From the NCBI GenBank assembly GCA_036500345.1, contig DASYCE010000004.1, forward strand, positions 55,636 through 119,635: 64,000 nt of DNA, in the 5' to 3' direction. The stretch comes from Gemmatimonadales bacterium (lineage in GTDB: Bacteria; Gemmatimonadota; Gemmatimonadetes; Gemmatimonadales; GWC2-71-9). The first letter of the stretch is position 1; every line of letters starts with the position of its first letter. Made by a program: the position numbers and the translations under genes. Shown here piece by piece: positions 9,656 through 17,991 of the stretch. The notes under the pieces are model-generated. The model had not been told where the DNA came from. It saw nothing but the letters and a program-made list of their open reading frames with translations, and made no database searches.

Positions 9656-9759
9656 AGCTCCCTCCCGGGTTTTGACCGGAAGAGACGTCGGTACCTGCAC
9701 GGACCCACACGCCGCCATCCACCGCCGTGATCCTGTCCCGCCCCGCCGTCAGTGCCGGA

Positions 9760-10713
9760 TCACGGTGCCAGGATGGCAACGATCGTCTTCGCCGTCGCCC
9801 GCGAGGTGCCGTTGCTATAGAAGACGTAGACCTTGTGCGTCTTCTCATCGACGGTGCAGGTCCGCGCCGCGCCGCCGGTCGGCACCTTCGCCACCACCGT
9901 GAACTTGCTGGGCGAATCCTCGTGCACCACTGTGAGCGTGCTGTCGGCGCGATTGGGATTGAACGCCAGCTTGGTCGACGGGTCGAAGCAGTTCTGGTCG
10001 GCGCGGCTCGGCACCCGGATCCGCTGCACCACGTTTCCGTTGTCGGCGTTCACCACGACCATTTCAGTGTCGCACGCCATGAAGAGGCGGCGGCTGGCGT
10101 TGTCCATCGACAGCCCCTGCGCCCGGCCGCACGCGGGGATCCGATAGGTCGCCTCGGTCTTCATCGTCGCCGCGTCGTCGCGGACGACGTACCCGGAATC
10201 CTCGACGTTGAGGAACAGCTTTCCCTTCCCGTCTGCCGCGCCCGACTCGAGCCCGTCGCCCAGCGTCCCCTTGGTGATCAGCGTCCCCGTCTTCATGTCG
10301 ACGGCCCATGCGTCCTTGTCGACCCAGGTGAAGGCGTGGTGGGTGAATGGATCGTAGCGGATGCCGTCACCCTTGGTGTCGACGTGGCCGGTGACCGCCA
10401 GCGTCTTGAGATCGAAGATGACGCCGTTGCGGACCAGGCCGCGGTTTTCGTCGGAGGCAATGGCGTAGCCGCCGCCGCCACCGGCGACGGTGCCGATCAC
10501 GCTGTCGTGGTCGACGTCGATCACCTTGTCGCCCATGCCATAGAGCCTGCGGCCCACGGGGTCGACGATGATGTAATCGGCGCGGGCCGAGCCGAGGTCG
10601 AGCGTCTTGACGACGTGGTATTTCGAGCCCTGCGCGGCGAGCGACGCCGGCTGCATCGGCCCGAGGGCGGCCGCCGCGAGCGCGGCGACAACGAGAGGAG
10701 AAAGTCGAACCAT
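9760..10713 (-). CDS. Secreted beta-propeller protein (YncE/YVTN-like)
   Basis: 317 residues. ATG 10713 was chosen because AGGAG lies six bases upstream and the product then starts with a Sec signal (cleavage near SLAAQ). Repeating blade-like units contain VDxxxRRLY-type strands (DPVGRRLYGMG, DNASRRLFMACD, DEKTHKVYVFY), as in YncE-like propellers. Such proteins are usually periplasmic binding scaffolds; no enzymatic residues are evident. It is divergent from the outer-membrane gene at 10901. Confidence 0.8.
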   Translation of the reverse strand: MVRLSPLVVAALAAAALGPMQPASLAAQGSKYHVVKTLDLGSARADYIIVDPVGRRLYGMGDKVIDVDHDSVIGTVAGGGGGYAIASDENRGLVRNGVIFDLKTLAVTGHVDTKGDGIRYDPFTHHAFTWVDKDAWAVDMKTGTLITKGTLGDGLESGAADGKGKLFLNVEDSGYVVRDDAATMKTEATYRIPACGRAQGLSMDNASRRLFMACDTEMVVVNADNGNVVQRIRVPSRADQNCFDPSTKLAFNPNRADSTLTVVHEDSPSKFTVVAKVPTGGAARTCTVDEKTHKVYVFYSNGTSRATAKTIVAILAP

Positions 10714-10900
10714 GCGAACTCCTGGCAGAAGAGAAGCGAGACGACCGGCCCTGAAGCTATGTCGGGAAGCTGTCGGCAACGTGAATCCTCGCGGGGGGCG
10801 ATCTGGTCCTCCGGTGCGGGCCACGCGTCCCCGGGTCGTCACCGGGTGAGACCGCGCCAATGAGAATGACCGCGCGCTCCACTGTAGCCCGGGGGACGGA

Positions 10901-13546
10901 ATGCATCGAAGACTGTGCGGCCTTGTTGGAGCAGCGATCATCCTGGCGCCGGCGCCCGCGCTGGCGCAGCAGACTGTGTCGGTGGTCGTCAGCAATGACT
11001 TTGACATCTCGCACGGCTGGTATCCCTTCGTCGGCGGCAACTGGCGCGATGTCTGGAGCTCCAGGATTGTCGTACCGGTCCTGGATCCGGGCAGGTTTGC
11101 CGGCGGACTGACCCCGTTCAGGACCGGGGGTAACCAGACCCATACGCTCTGGTTTCATGGAGCCGATGGACGGACCTACATCTTCCGTTCGACCGCCAAG
11201 GCGCCCAGCAGCGGTCTCGATCCCGATCTTCGGCACGGCCTCGCCGGCGCCATCGTCCGCGATGAACTGAGCGGATACCATCCGGGCGCCTCGTTCATTG
11301 CCGAGCCGCTCGAGCGCGCCGTCGGTGTCCGCACCACGACCTCGTACCTTGGCATCCTGCCCAGCGAACTCGGCGCAGATTCGCTCAACAAGACGTACGG
11401 CGGCAAGGTCGGAGAGATCGAAGACCGCCCCGAAGCTGGTCACGACACCGTCCCGACACCGTTCGGCGCCGACGACATCAAGAGCACCGAAGCTGTCGCG
11501 AATGCTCTCGACGCGACCCTTCGCGATCGAATCGACACACGGGCGTATCTCGCCGCCAGGCTCGTCGACGCGCTGATCGGTGATCCCGATCGCGGCTGCG
11601 ACCAGTGGCGGTGGGCCGAATTCAACCGCGATGGCGGCAAGCTCTTCGTCCCGATCGCGCGTGACCGCGACCACGCCTTCGCCCGCACTGGCGGGATGAT
11701 CTATACGCTCCTTCGCGATCTCTATTCCAAGGAAACGAATTTCGACGCCAAGCCGCCGTCGCTCGGCGGGATGACGTTCATGACCACAGCCTTCGACCGG
11801 AGCGAGCTCGTCGATCTCGACTGGACGACGTGGGATTCTGTGGCCAAGGCGATCCAGCATGCGTGGACCGACGCCGCGATCGACTCGGCGGTCCACATGA
11901 TGCCCCAGGGGTGGGTTGCCTCGAGCGGCGACTTCATCGCCGCGTCACTCAAGGCGCGTCGTGACAAACTCCCCGACTATGTGCGGAAGTACTTCGAGAT
12001 GGTGAATGGCAGCGCCGTGGTCTTCGGCAGCGACGAATCCGATCGCGCAACCGTCGACCGCCTCGCCGATGGAAGCATCACCGTCACGATGGAGGCAGCG
12101 CCCGCGAAGGGGAGCGGTGACCGGCCGGTCGCAATGGTGAGGCACTTTAGCGCCGACCAGACGAGCGAGATCCGGCTCTATGTGGAAGACGGCGCGGATA
12201 CCGTTCTCGTCCGCGGTGGCTCGAAGAACGGCAACATCGTCGTGCGGGTGATCGGCGGGAACGGCGACGACGTCCTGGCCGATTCGTCGACCTCAGGCCA
12301 TACGATCTTCTATGACAGCAAGGGCCACAATCATTTTACCGTGACCGGCCATGCGGAGGTCGATCGCTCGTCGTTCACCCTCCCGCACCCGGATACGGCG
12401 ACGACGGCGGATTCATCCGGCGATCATGATGCGCACGCCCCGGGTACCGTCCATCTCGACCAGCGCCGCGGCCGGTTCCTCGATCTCGTCGGCGGATCGT
12501 GCGTCGTCCTCAAGGATGAAACGGCGAAGCGCGACCGCGACTGGGGAACCAAGTCCGGCTACATGCCGCTGGTGAACTTCCCCAGTGGGTACGGGGTTGC
12601 GTTGGGACTGCAGTGGACGGCGACCAATTACTCGTTCCGCCGCTTTCCCTATCAGAGCCGCTTCACGCTCGCCGCCCTCGGCACGCCACTCGGTGGCGGC
12701 GCGGGCGCGGCAAAGATGACCCTGGACCTTCGTCCGGAAAATTCGGACATGGCATTCGTCGTGACCGCCGAAGCGACCCAGTTTCATACCTCGCGCTTCT
12801 TCGGTTTCGGCAATGAATCCCCGACAATCACTGTGACGGAAGCGTGGCTCAAGCGCAACGAGCTCACCTTCGAGCCGGCGGTTCGCTGGTACCTCGGTTC
12901 CAAGTCGTGGTTTTCCCTCGGCGGAGTCGCGGCGTATCGCTCGATCGCTGCGCAGCCGGGCAGTCCCGGCGACTCGCTCGGGCCGAGCATTCTCAATGGC
13001 TCGAGCGCCGGCGCACGCTTCCGGTTGGCAATCGACCGCCGGGACAACATCGTCGATCCGCGCTACGGCTTTACCCTCGGCGGTACCGCGACGTGGTATC
13101 CCAAGCTCTGGGACGTTCCGGAATACGGTCGCGCGGAAGGCTATGCCACCGCGTACGTGAGCCTCGGTCCGCCAACACTGGCGTTGCGGGTCACCGGTGC
13201 CAAGATCTACGGCGATCAATTTCCACTTTACGATGCCGCGATGATCGGCGGCCGGACCTCACTCCGCGGGTTGACCTGGGATCGATATGCCGGGGACGCC
13301 GACGTCGTGGGGAGTGCCGAACTCAGGATTCCGCTCTTCCACATGACGATCCTTGATCGAGGGAAGCTCGGGCTGATCGCGTTCGAGGATGCTGGGCGGG
13401 TCTGGTATCGCGGGGCGTCGGACGGCGGCTGGCATCGCGGCACCGGCGGCGGATTCTCGTTCACGACGGTCGGAATGGTCGGCACGCTGGTGTACGCGCA
13501 TAGCGATGGATCGCACGTGTATGTCAGCGTCGGCTTTCCGTTCTGA
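10901..13546 (+). CDS. BamA/TamA-family outer-membrane protein with large N-terminal domain
   Basis: 881 residues with signal peptide (APALAQQ). Residues 30-480 form a soluble region with RDHAFARTGG and QWRWAEFNRD, like the substrate-facing half of the Bacteroidetes-type metallophosphoesterase/BamA fusions, but I see no metallophosphoesterase motif. From about 560 it becomes amphipathic beta strands of an Omp85 barrel, with the conserved GGRTSLRGL segment near 780 (RGF-loop equivalent) and a terminal aromatic HVYVSVGFPF. Likely function is surface assembly or secretion of a partner protein, which is not identified here. Confidence 0.78.
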   Translation: MHRRLCGLVGAAIILAPAPALAQQTVSVVVSNDFDISHGWYPFVGGNWRDVWSSRIVVPVLDPGRFAGGLTPFRTGGNQTHTLWFHGADGRTYIFRSTAKAPSSGLDPDLRHGLAGAIVRDELSGYHPGASFIAEPLERAVGVRTTTSYLGILPSELGADSLNKTYGGKVGEIEDRPEAGHDTVPTPFGADDIKSTEAVANALDATLRDRIDTRAYLAARLVDALIGDPDRGCDQWRWAEFNRDGGKLFVPIARDRDHAFARTGGMIYTLLRDLYSKETNFDAKPPSLGGMTFMTTAFDRSELVDLDWTTWDSVAKAIQHAWTDAAIDSAVHMMPQGWVASSGDFIAASLKARRDKLPDYVRKYFEMVNGSAVVFGSDESDRATVDRLADGSITVTMEAAPAKGSGDRPVAMVRHFSADQTSEIRLYVEDGADTVLVRGGSKNGNIVVRVIGGNGDDVLADSSTSGHTIFYDSKGHNHFTVTGHAEVDRSSFTLPHPDTATTADSSGDHDAHAPGTVHLDQRRGRFLDLVGGSCVVLKDETAKRDRDWGTKSGYMPLVNFPSGYGVALGLQWTATNYSFRRFPYQSRFTLAALGTPLGGGAGAAKMTLDLRPENSDMAFVVTAEATQFHTSRFFGFGNESPTITVTEAWLKRNELTFEPAVRWYLGSKSWFSLGGVAAYRSIAAQPGSPGDSLGPSILNGSSAGARFRLAIDRRDNIVDPRYGFTLGGTATWYPKLWDVPEYGRAEGYATAYVSLGPPTLALRVTGAKIYGDQFPLYDAAMIGGRTSLRGLTWDRYAGDADVVGSAELRIPLFHMTILDRGKLGLIAFEDAGRVWYRGASDGGWHRGTGGGFSFTTVGMVGTLVYAHSDGSHVYVSVGFPF

Positions 13547-13549
13547 CCG

Positions 13550-14992
13550 TCAGATTCCGATCAGTGATGTCGAGTCGGCAGCGCCGGAAAAGGCGATCGG
13601 TCCGTCGGGAATTCCGGTAAACCACTGCTTGAGGGCGTCGACCGCGACGCCGCAGAGGCGGCCGGACGCGGCGCCGGCATCGAGTTCGTGCATCACCACG
13701 TCAATCGGGAGACCGGCGCGATAGGGGCGCGCTGCCGACAGCGCCTCGCAGACATCCGCCGCAGCCAGGACCCGCATCGACATCGTCAACGCATCGCCGG
13801 TGAGACCGACGTGGTAGCCACTGCCGTCGAGCCGCTCGTGATGCGAGGACGCGAGCATCGCGAACCGGGCAAACCGCGGAACGCCACGCAGAATTTCGAG
13901 CGTGTATCGCGTGTGATGCTGCATCGCCCGCGATTCCGCGTGGGTGAGCGTCGTCGCCTTGTCGAGGATCGTGTTGGCGACGCCGAGCTTGCCGATGTCG
14001 TGCAGCAGGCCGGCGCGGCGCACCGCGCGGATCTCGCGGCTCGTCATGCCGAGTTCCGTGGCAGTCCGGGTCGCGAGGAATGAGACGTTCTGCGAATGCC
14101 GCGCGGTGAACGGACTCTTGGCGTCAATCACCCGCGCGAACGCCTCGGCGATGGTATCGAGACGCAGTTCGTCGGCGTAGACCACTCGTTCCGGCAGCTC
14201 CGCCACCGGCAATGCATCGAACGAGTTGGCCGCGCGGAGCGCGCCCCAGAACGCCGCGTCATCGGCGAACGAATCGAGCGCGTCGACGACCGCCGGATCG
14301 AACCAGCGACCGCGGCGGCGATGCGCAACGTCGTACGCCGCGGCGACGCCGAACGCCTGCTCGAATACTTCCACCGTCTGCGCCAGGCCAACGATGCGTG
14401 ACAGGAACGGAATCCGGTCGCCGGCCAGCCCGCGCGGCACACCGTTGCCATCCCAGTGTTCCTCGGTCGACGCGATCGCGTCGCAGGTCGCCTTCGGCAT
14501 CGCCAGCATCGCCGCGGTGACCACCCCGCGCGTCGCACGCGTCTCGGCCATCTGCTGATGCACCGCGGGGGAATCGTGGAAGCGGGTGAAGGCGTGCCAT
14601 CCCCGTGCGAGCCAGCCGTCGCCCGCACCATGGCGCAGGACATATCGGGCGACTTCGCGGCGGTCGGTCCAGTCGATGAGGCGTCGCGCCGCCTTGAGCG
14701 CGCGATCGTCGGCGCCGAAGAACGAGGCGAGGTGCGCGGAGTTGCTGGTGCTGCCGAGGTCCTTGAGCAGCAGCGCGTAGAAGAGGGCGTTCCGGTCACC
14801 GTCGCCGAGCTGGAGGACACGACCGAGCCGCATCCCGATGATGGCGGTGCGGATCGAATGCCCCACCGGCTGTCCTTCGGCCATGTCGAGCGCGTGCGAC
14901 AGCGCCCCGATGACCTCAGTCAGGCGAATTCCGGCATAGTGCGACTCGACCGGCTGTGCCTGGGGCGGCGTCCAGTCGTTCCGCGTCGACAT
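13550..14992 (-). CDS. Tandem HD-domain protein with C-terminal HD-GYP-like domain
   Basis: 480 residues. The second domain has RHSQNVSFLATRTATELGM, then LLHDIGKLG and later HHERLDGSGYH, the HD-GYP layout for c-di-GMP hydrolysis, except that GYP reads GYH. The first half repeats the layout (GHSIRTAIIGMRLG, EEHWDGNGVPRGLAGD), but the His-Asp pair reads KDLG, so that copy has lost a metal-binding His. ATG 14992 gives MSTRNDW; the open frame continues upstream but looks non-coding. Probably a cytosolic regulator of c-di-GMP or another nucleotide signal. It is convergent with the barrel gene, three bases apart. Confidence 0.8.
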   Translation of the reverse strand: MSTRNDWTPPQAQPVESHYAGIRLTEVIGALSHALDMAEGQPVGHSIRTAIIGMRLGRVLQLGDGDRNALFYALLLKDLGSTSNSAHLASFFGADDRALKAARRLIDWTDRREVARYVLRHGAGDGWLARGWHAFTRFHDSPAVHQQMAETRATRGVVTAAMLAMPKATCDAIASTEEHWDGNGVPRGLAGDRIPFLSRIVGLAQTVEVFEQAFGVAAAYDVAHRRRGRWFDPAVVDALDSFADDAAFWGALRAANSFDALPVAELPERVVYADELRLDTIAEAFARVIDAKSPFTARHSQNVSFLATRTATELGMTSREIRAVRRAGLLHDIGKLGVANTILDKATTLTHAESRAMQHHTRYTLEILRGVPRFARFAMLASSHHERLDGSGYHVGLTGDALTMSMRVLAAADVCEALSAARPYRAGLPIDVVMHELDAGAASGRLCGVAVDALKQWFTGIPDGPIAFSGAADSTSLIGI

Positions 14993-15381
14993 CAGGATGA
15001 TCCGCGCTGGGGTGCTGCCGACGCGATCTCGCTTGGGATGCGGCCCGGCGGCGCGCCGCAATCCAGCAGCGGAGCGCTCAGTTCCCGGGAGAAGTCCGCG
15101 CGCTGTTGCAGTCAGCGCCATCAGGTGGTTCGGCACGACGTACCGGAGGGGCAAAATCGGTGCCCTGCGTGACGGTCCGCCGTATCTCAAAAGGGATACG
15201 CGGAACGGATTGCCGGGGACAGGCCTGTGAAGCGGCGTGACAGTTGGGTGTAAGGTGACCGGCGCGGGTCGCGAGTGGCGAGATTGGAAAAGCGCAGTGG
15301 TAATCAACAATACAGTGTGATGTGAGCAACGTCGTCCGGCAATCGTCATCACCACAGACATTCATTTTCGAGGTGATACCG
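14993..15381. other. Divergent intergenic region, no gene seen
   Basis: 389 bases between the HD-GYP gene and the small secreted protein gene. It should contain both promoters. I compared it by eye with the c-di-GMP riboswitch layout because of the neighbouring HD-GYP gene and found no convincing match. No hairpin or repeat stands out. Confidence 0.4.
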
Positions 15382-15822
15382 ATGCGCATCAGATTCCTTG
15401 CCGCCCTGCCGCTTCTCGGCGCGATCGCCCTCATGCCGAGCCCGAGCTCTGCGCAGGTGACCACGCCAACGACGACAACCCGGCGAACGACGACCACGAC
15501 CACGACGCAGCTGGGGTCGCCGCTCACGATCACGACCTATTCGACCGGGACCCAGGGTGACTGGCACAGCAACTACATGAAGTGGCGCCCCACCACCGTG
15601 TACTGGTACAACAATCAGTACTACCCGCGGTCAGTACGGGGTGGCCGGGCAGTCGAGGTGTATCACTCGGGAACCAGCTACTTCCTCCCGCCGCAGGATC
15701 AGGCGTGGACCAACCACGGTGACACCCGATTCAACTACAAGCAGGTTCCGACCAGTGATGACTATACCCACATCACCACATGGGGACACCCGCCCGCAGG
15801 CGATGGGCATCCACCGATCTGA
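15382..15822 (+). CDS. Small secreted protein, Thr-rich N terminus
   Basis: 146 residues from ATG 15382, with GAGG eight bases upstream. Sec signal (LLGAIALMPSPSSAQ), then a run of threonines (residues about 26-44) likely to be a flexible linker. The C-terminal 90 residues are rich in Trp, Tyr and His (WHSNYMKWRPTTVYWYNN, YFLPPQDQAW), suggesting a compact aromatic surface domain. Family not recognised. Confidence 0.65.
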   Translation: MRIRFLAALPLLGAIALMPSPSSAQVTTPTTTTRRTTTTTTTQLGSPLTITTYSTGTQGDWHSNYMKWRPTTVYWYNNQYYPRSVRGGRAVEVYHSGTSYFLPPQDQAWTNHGDTRFNYKQVPTSDDYTHITTWGHPPAGDGHPPI

Positions 15823-15864
15823 TCTGTGAAGTATCGGTGGGTGGAATAGCCGCTCGTGTGCACG

Positions 15865-15899
15865 CGCCGGACGATCCTCCCCCGGGAGGTCGTCCGGCG
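15865..15899 (+). terminator. Long GC-rich hairpin after the small secreted protein gene
   Basis: CGCCGGACGA (15865-15874) pairs with 15890-15899. A one-base bulge is followed by an inner CCTCC/GGAGG stem with a CCCG loop. It starts 43 bases after the stop codon. No T run follows, so it may be a rho-assisted or weak terminator, or an mRNA-stabilising structure. Confidence 0.5.
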
Positions 15900-15972
15900 T
15901 CGTCCTGGCCGGCGAAAGGCGCTACCTATCACAGGAACCTCGCCGTAGCTTGAGGAAGTCTCCTCTTCGGCG

Positions 15973-17991
15973 ATGACGATGCCCTCGACACGACGTGATT
16001 TCCTGCAGCAGACGGCCGGCGCGATGGCGGCCTTCACCGTTCCGCGACCGGTCGGCGCGCACGCTGTACCTGCCGACCACGTGCGATCAACACCGTCGCG
16101 CGTCGTCGCGCAACCGGTGCCGCTCTCTCGCGTCCGACTGACCGGCGGCCCCCTGCGCGACGCGCAACAAGCGGATATGACGTATCTGCTCTCCCTCGAA
16201 CCCGACCGGATGCTCGCCTTCTACCGCCTGCGCACCGGCCTCCCGGAAAAGGCGCAGCCGTACAGCGGCTGGGACGGCCCGGGGCACAACCTCACCGGTC
16301 ACGTCGCCGGTCACTATCTCTCGGCGGTTTCCCTGATGTATGCGGCGACCGGCGACGGGCGGTTCAAGCAACGCGCCGACGACGTGGTGAATGGACTCAA
16401 GGAGGTGCAGGACAAGAACGGCGACGGCTATCTCTCCGCGCTGGAAAAGGGGCGCGATGCATTCGCGGCGTTGTCGCGGGGCGACATCAAGGCGGCGCCG
16501 TTCGACCTCAACGGACTCTGGTCGCCGTGGTACACGCTGCACAAGACCTTCGCCGGACTGCGCGACGCGTGGCGCTACACCGGCAACAAGACAGCACTCA
16601 CTGTCGAAACGAAATTCGCAGTGTGGGCCGAACGGACGCTGGCGCCGCTCAACGACGCCCAGATTCAGCAGATGCTGAATACCGAGCACGGTGGAATGAA
16701 CGAGGTCCTCGCGGATCTGTCGGCTGACACCGGCGACGCACGCTGGATGCGCCTGTCGCGCGTCTTCGAGCACCGCGTGGTGGTGGACCCGCTCAAGCGC
16801 GGCCACGACGATCTCGCCGGCCTTCACGCCAATTGCACCATCCCCAAGCTGATCGGTTCGGCGGCGCGATACGTCCACACCGGTTCCACCGCCGACATCC
16901 TCGCCGCAGGAACGTTCTGGTCCGCCGTTGCCGAGCACCACAGCTTCGTCACCGGCGGGATGGGGAACAACGAATACTTCTTTGCCGCCGATCAGGATGC
17001 GGCGCATCTCGCCGGCCGCAGCTGCGAATCGTGCAACGTCTACAACATGTCGAAGCTGAGTCGCACGATGTTCTCGCTCTCTCCTGATCCGGCGTACATC
17101 GACTTCCTCGAACGGTCGGTCTTCAATCATGCGCTGGCGTCGTTCAACCTCGACGACGGGCGGATGTCGTACATGGTGCCGGTCGGCCGCGGGGTCGAAC
17201 AGGAGTACCAGGACATGCACCAGGACTTCACCTGTTGCGTCGGCACCGGCATGGAGAATCATGCGCTGCACGGCGACGGGATCTACTACGAATCGCCCGA
17301 TGCGGTGTGGGTCAACCTCTTTGCGCCGTCGACAGCGGACTTCGCTCACGGACTCCGGCTCGCGATGGAGACGGACTTTCCCGAAGGCGAGCGCGCCACG
17401 ATCCGGGTCACGCCGGGTGCGCAGCGCGAATTCACCCTGATGGTGCGCCGCCCGGTGTGGGCCGGTGACCAGTTCGCCATGCGGATCAACGGACAGGAGT
17501 TCGCAGTCCCGTCGATCGCGAAGCCGGCGAGCGGTGGCACCGGCCGGCAGGGTGCAGTCGATCCGCACCCGAGCGTGGTGAGCACCTTCGTCGAGTTGCG
17601 TCGCGTCTGGCGGAACGGTGATGTCGTGGAAGTGGCACTCCCCAAGTCGTTGCGGCTGGTGCCAACGCCCGATGATCCGAAGGTCGCGGCGATCATGTGG
17701 GGACCGCTCGTTCTTGCCGCCGATTGGGGCCCCAGGCTTGAGGGCCGCGCGGCGCGCACTGCCGCGCCACCGGTACCGAAGCTGATGACCAACGGCGCGC
17801 CGGTCGCCGAGTGGGTGGTGCCGGGTGCGCGTCCCGGAGACTTTCACGCCGTGCACGTCGCACGCGTGACCGGAGACTCGGCGCCGCCAGGCGACGTGCC
17901 GCTGGTGCCGTTCTATCGCAGTCGCGGACGGCGGTACAGCATCTACTTCGACGTCCTCACGCAGGCGGAGTTCGACGCGAAGACGGGGTGA
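15973..17991 (+). CDS. GH127 beta-L-arabinofuranosidase, Tat-exported
   Basis: 672 residues. TRRDFLQQTAGAMAAF is a twin-arginine signal. The GH127 zinc-thiolate site is visible: Glu and Cys in RSCESCNVYNMSK (about residue 351) and the adjacent cysteines in TCCVGTGMENH (about 420), matching the Glu-Cys-Cys-Cys site of HypBA1, in which one Cys is the nucleophile. YSGWDGPGHNLTGHVAGHYLS is the conserved N-terminal active-site loop. It likely releases L-arabinofuranose from plant or bacterial glycans in the periplasm. Its stop abuts the stop of the convergent kinase gene. Confidence 0.88.
   Translation: MTMPSTRRDFLQQTAGAMAAFTVPRPVGAHAVPADHVRSTPSRVVAQPVPLSRVRLTGGPLRDAQQADMTYLLSLEPDRMLAFYRLRTGLPEKAQPYSGWDGPGHNLTGHVAGHYLSAVSLMYAATGDGRFKQRADDVVNGLKEVQDKNGDGYLSALEKGRDAFAALSRGDIKAAPFDLNGLWSPWYTLHKTFAGLRDAWRYTGNKTALTVETKFAVWAERTLAPLNDAQIQQMLNTEHGGMNEVLADLSADTGDARWMRLSRVFEHRVVVDPLKRGHDDLAGLHANCTIPKLIGSAARYVHTGSTADILAAGTFWSAVAEHHSFVTGGMGNNEYFFAADQDAAHLAGRSCESCNVYNMSKLSRTMFSLSPDPAYIDFLERSVFNHALASFNLDDGRMSYMVPVGRGVEQEYQDMHQDFTCCVGTGMENHALHGDGIYYESPDAVWVNLFAPSTADFAHGLRLAMETDFPEGERATIRVTPGAQREFTLMVRRPVWAGDQFAMRINGQEFAVPSIAKPASGGTGRQGAVDPHPSVVSTFVELRRVWRNGDVVEVALPKSLRLVPTPDDPKVAAIMWGPLVLAADWGPRLEGRAARTAAPPVPKLMTNGAPVAEWVVPGARPGDFHAVHVARVTGDSAPPGDVPLVPFYRSRGRRYSIYFDVLTQAEFDAKTG

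Noticed and set aside
14993..15381. c-di-GMP riboswitch next to the HD-GYP gene
   Set aside because: No match to the conserved paired and loop elements by eye.
16087..17856. 589-residue minus-strand frame
   Set aside because: Antisense to the GH127 gene, whose active-site motifs prove the plus strand codes.
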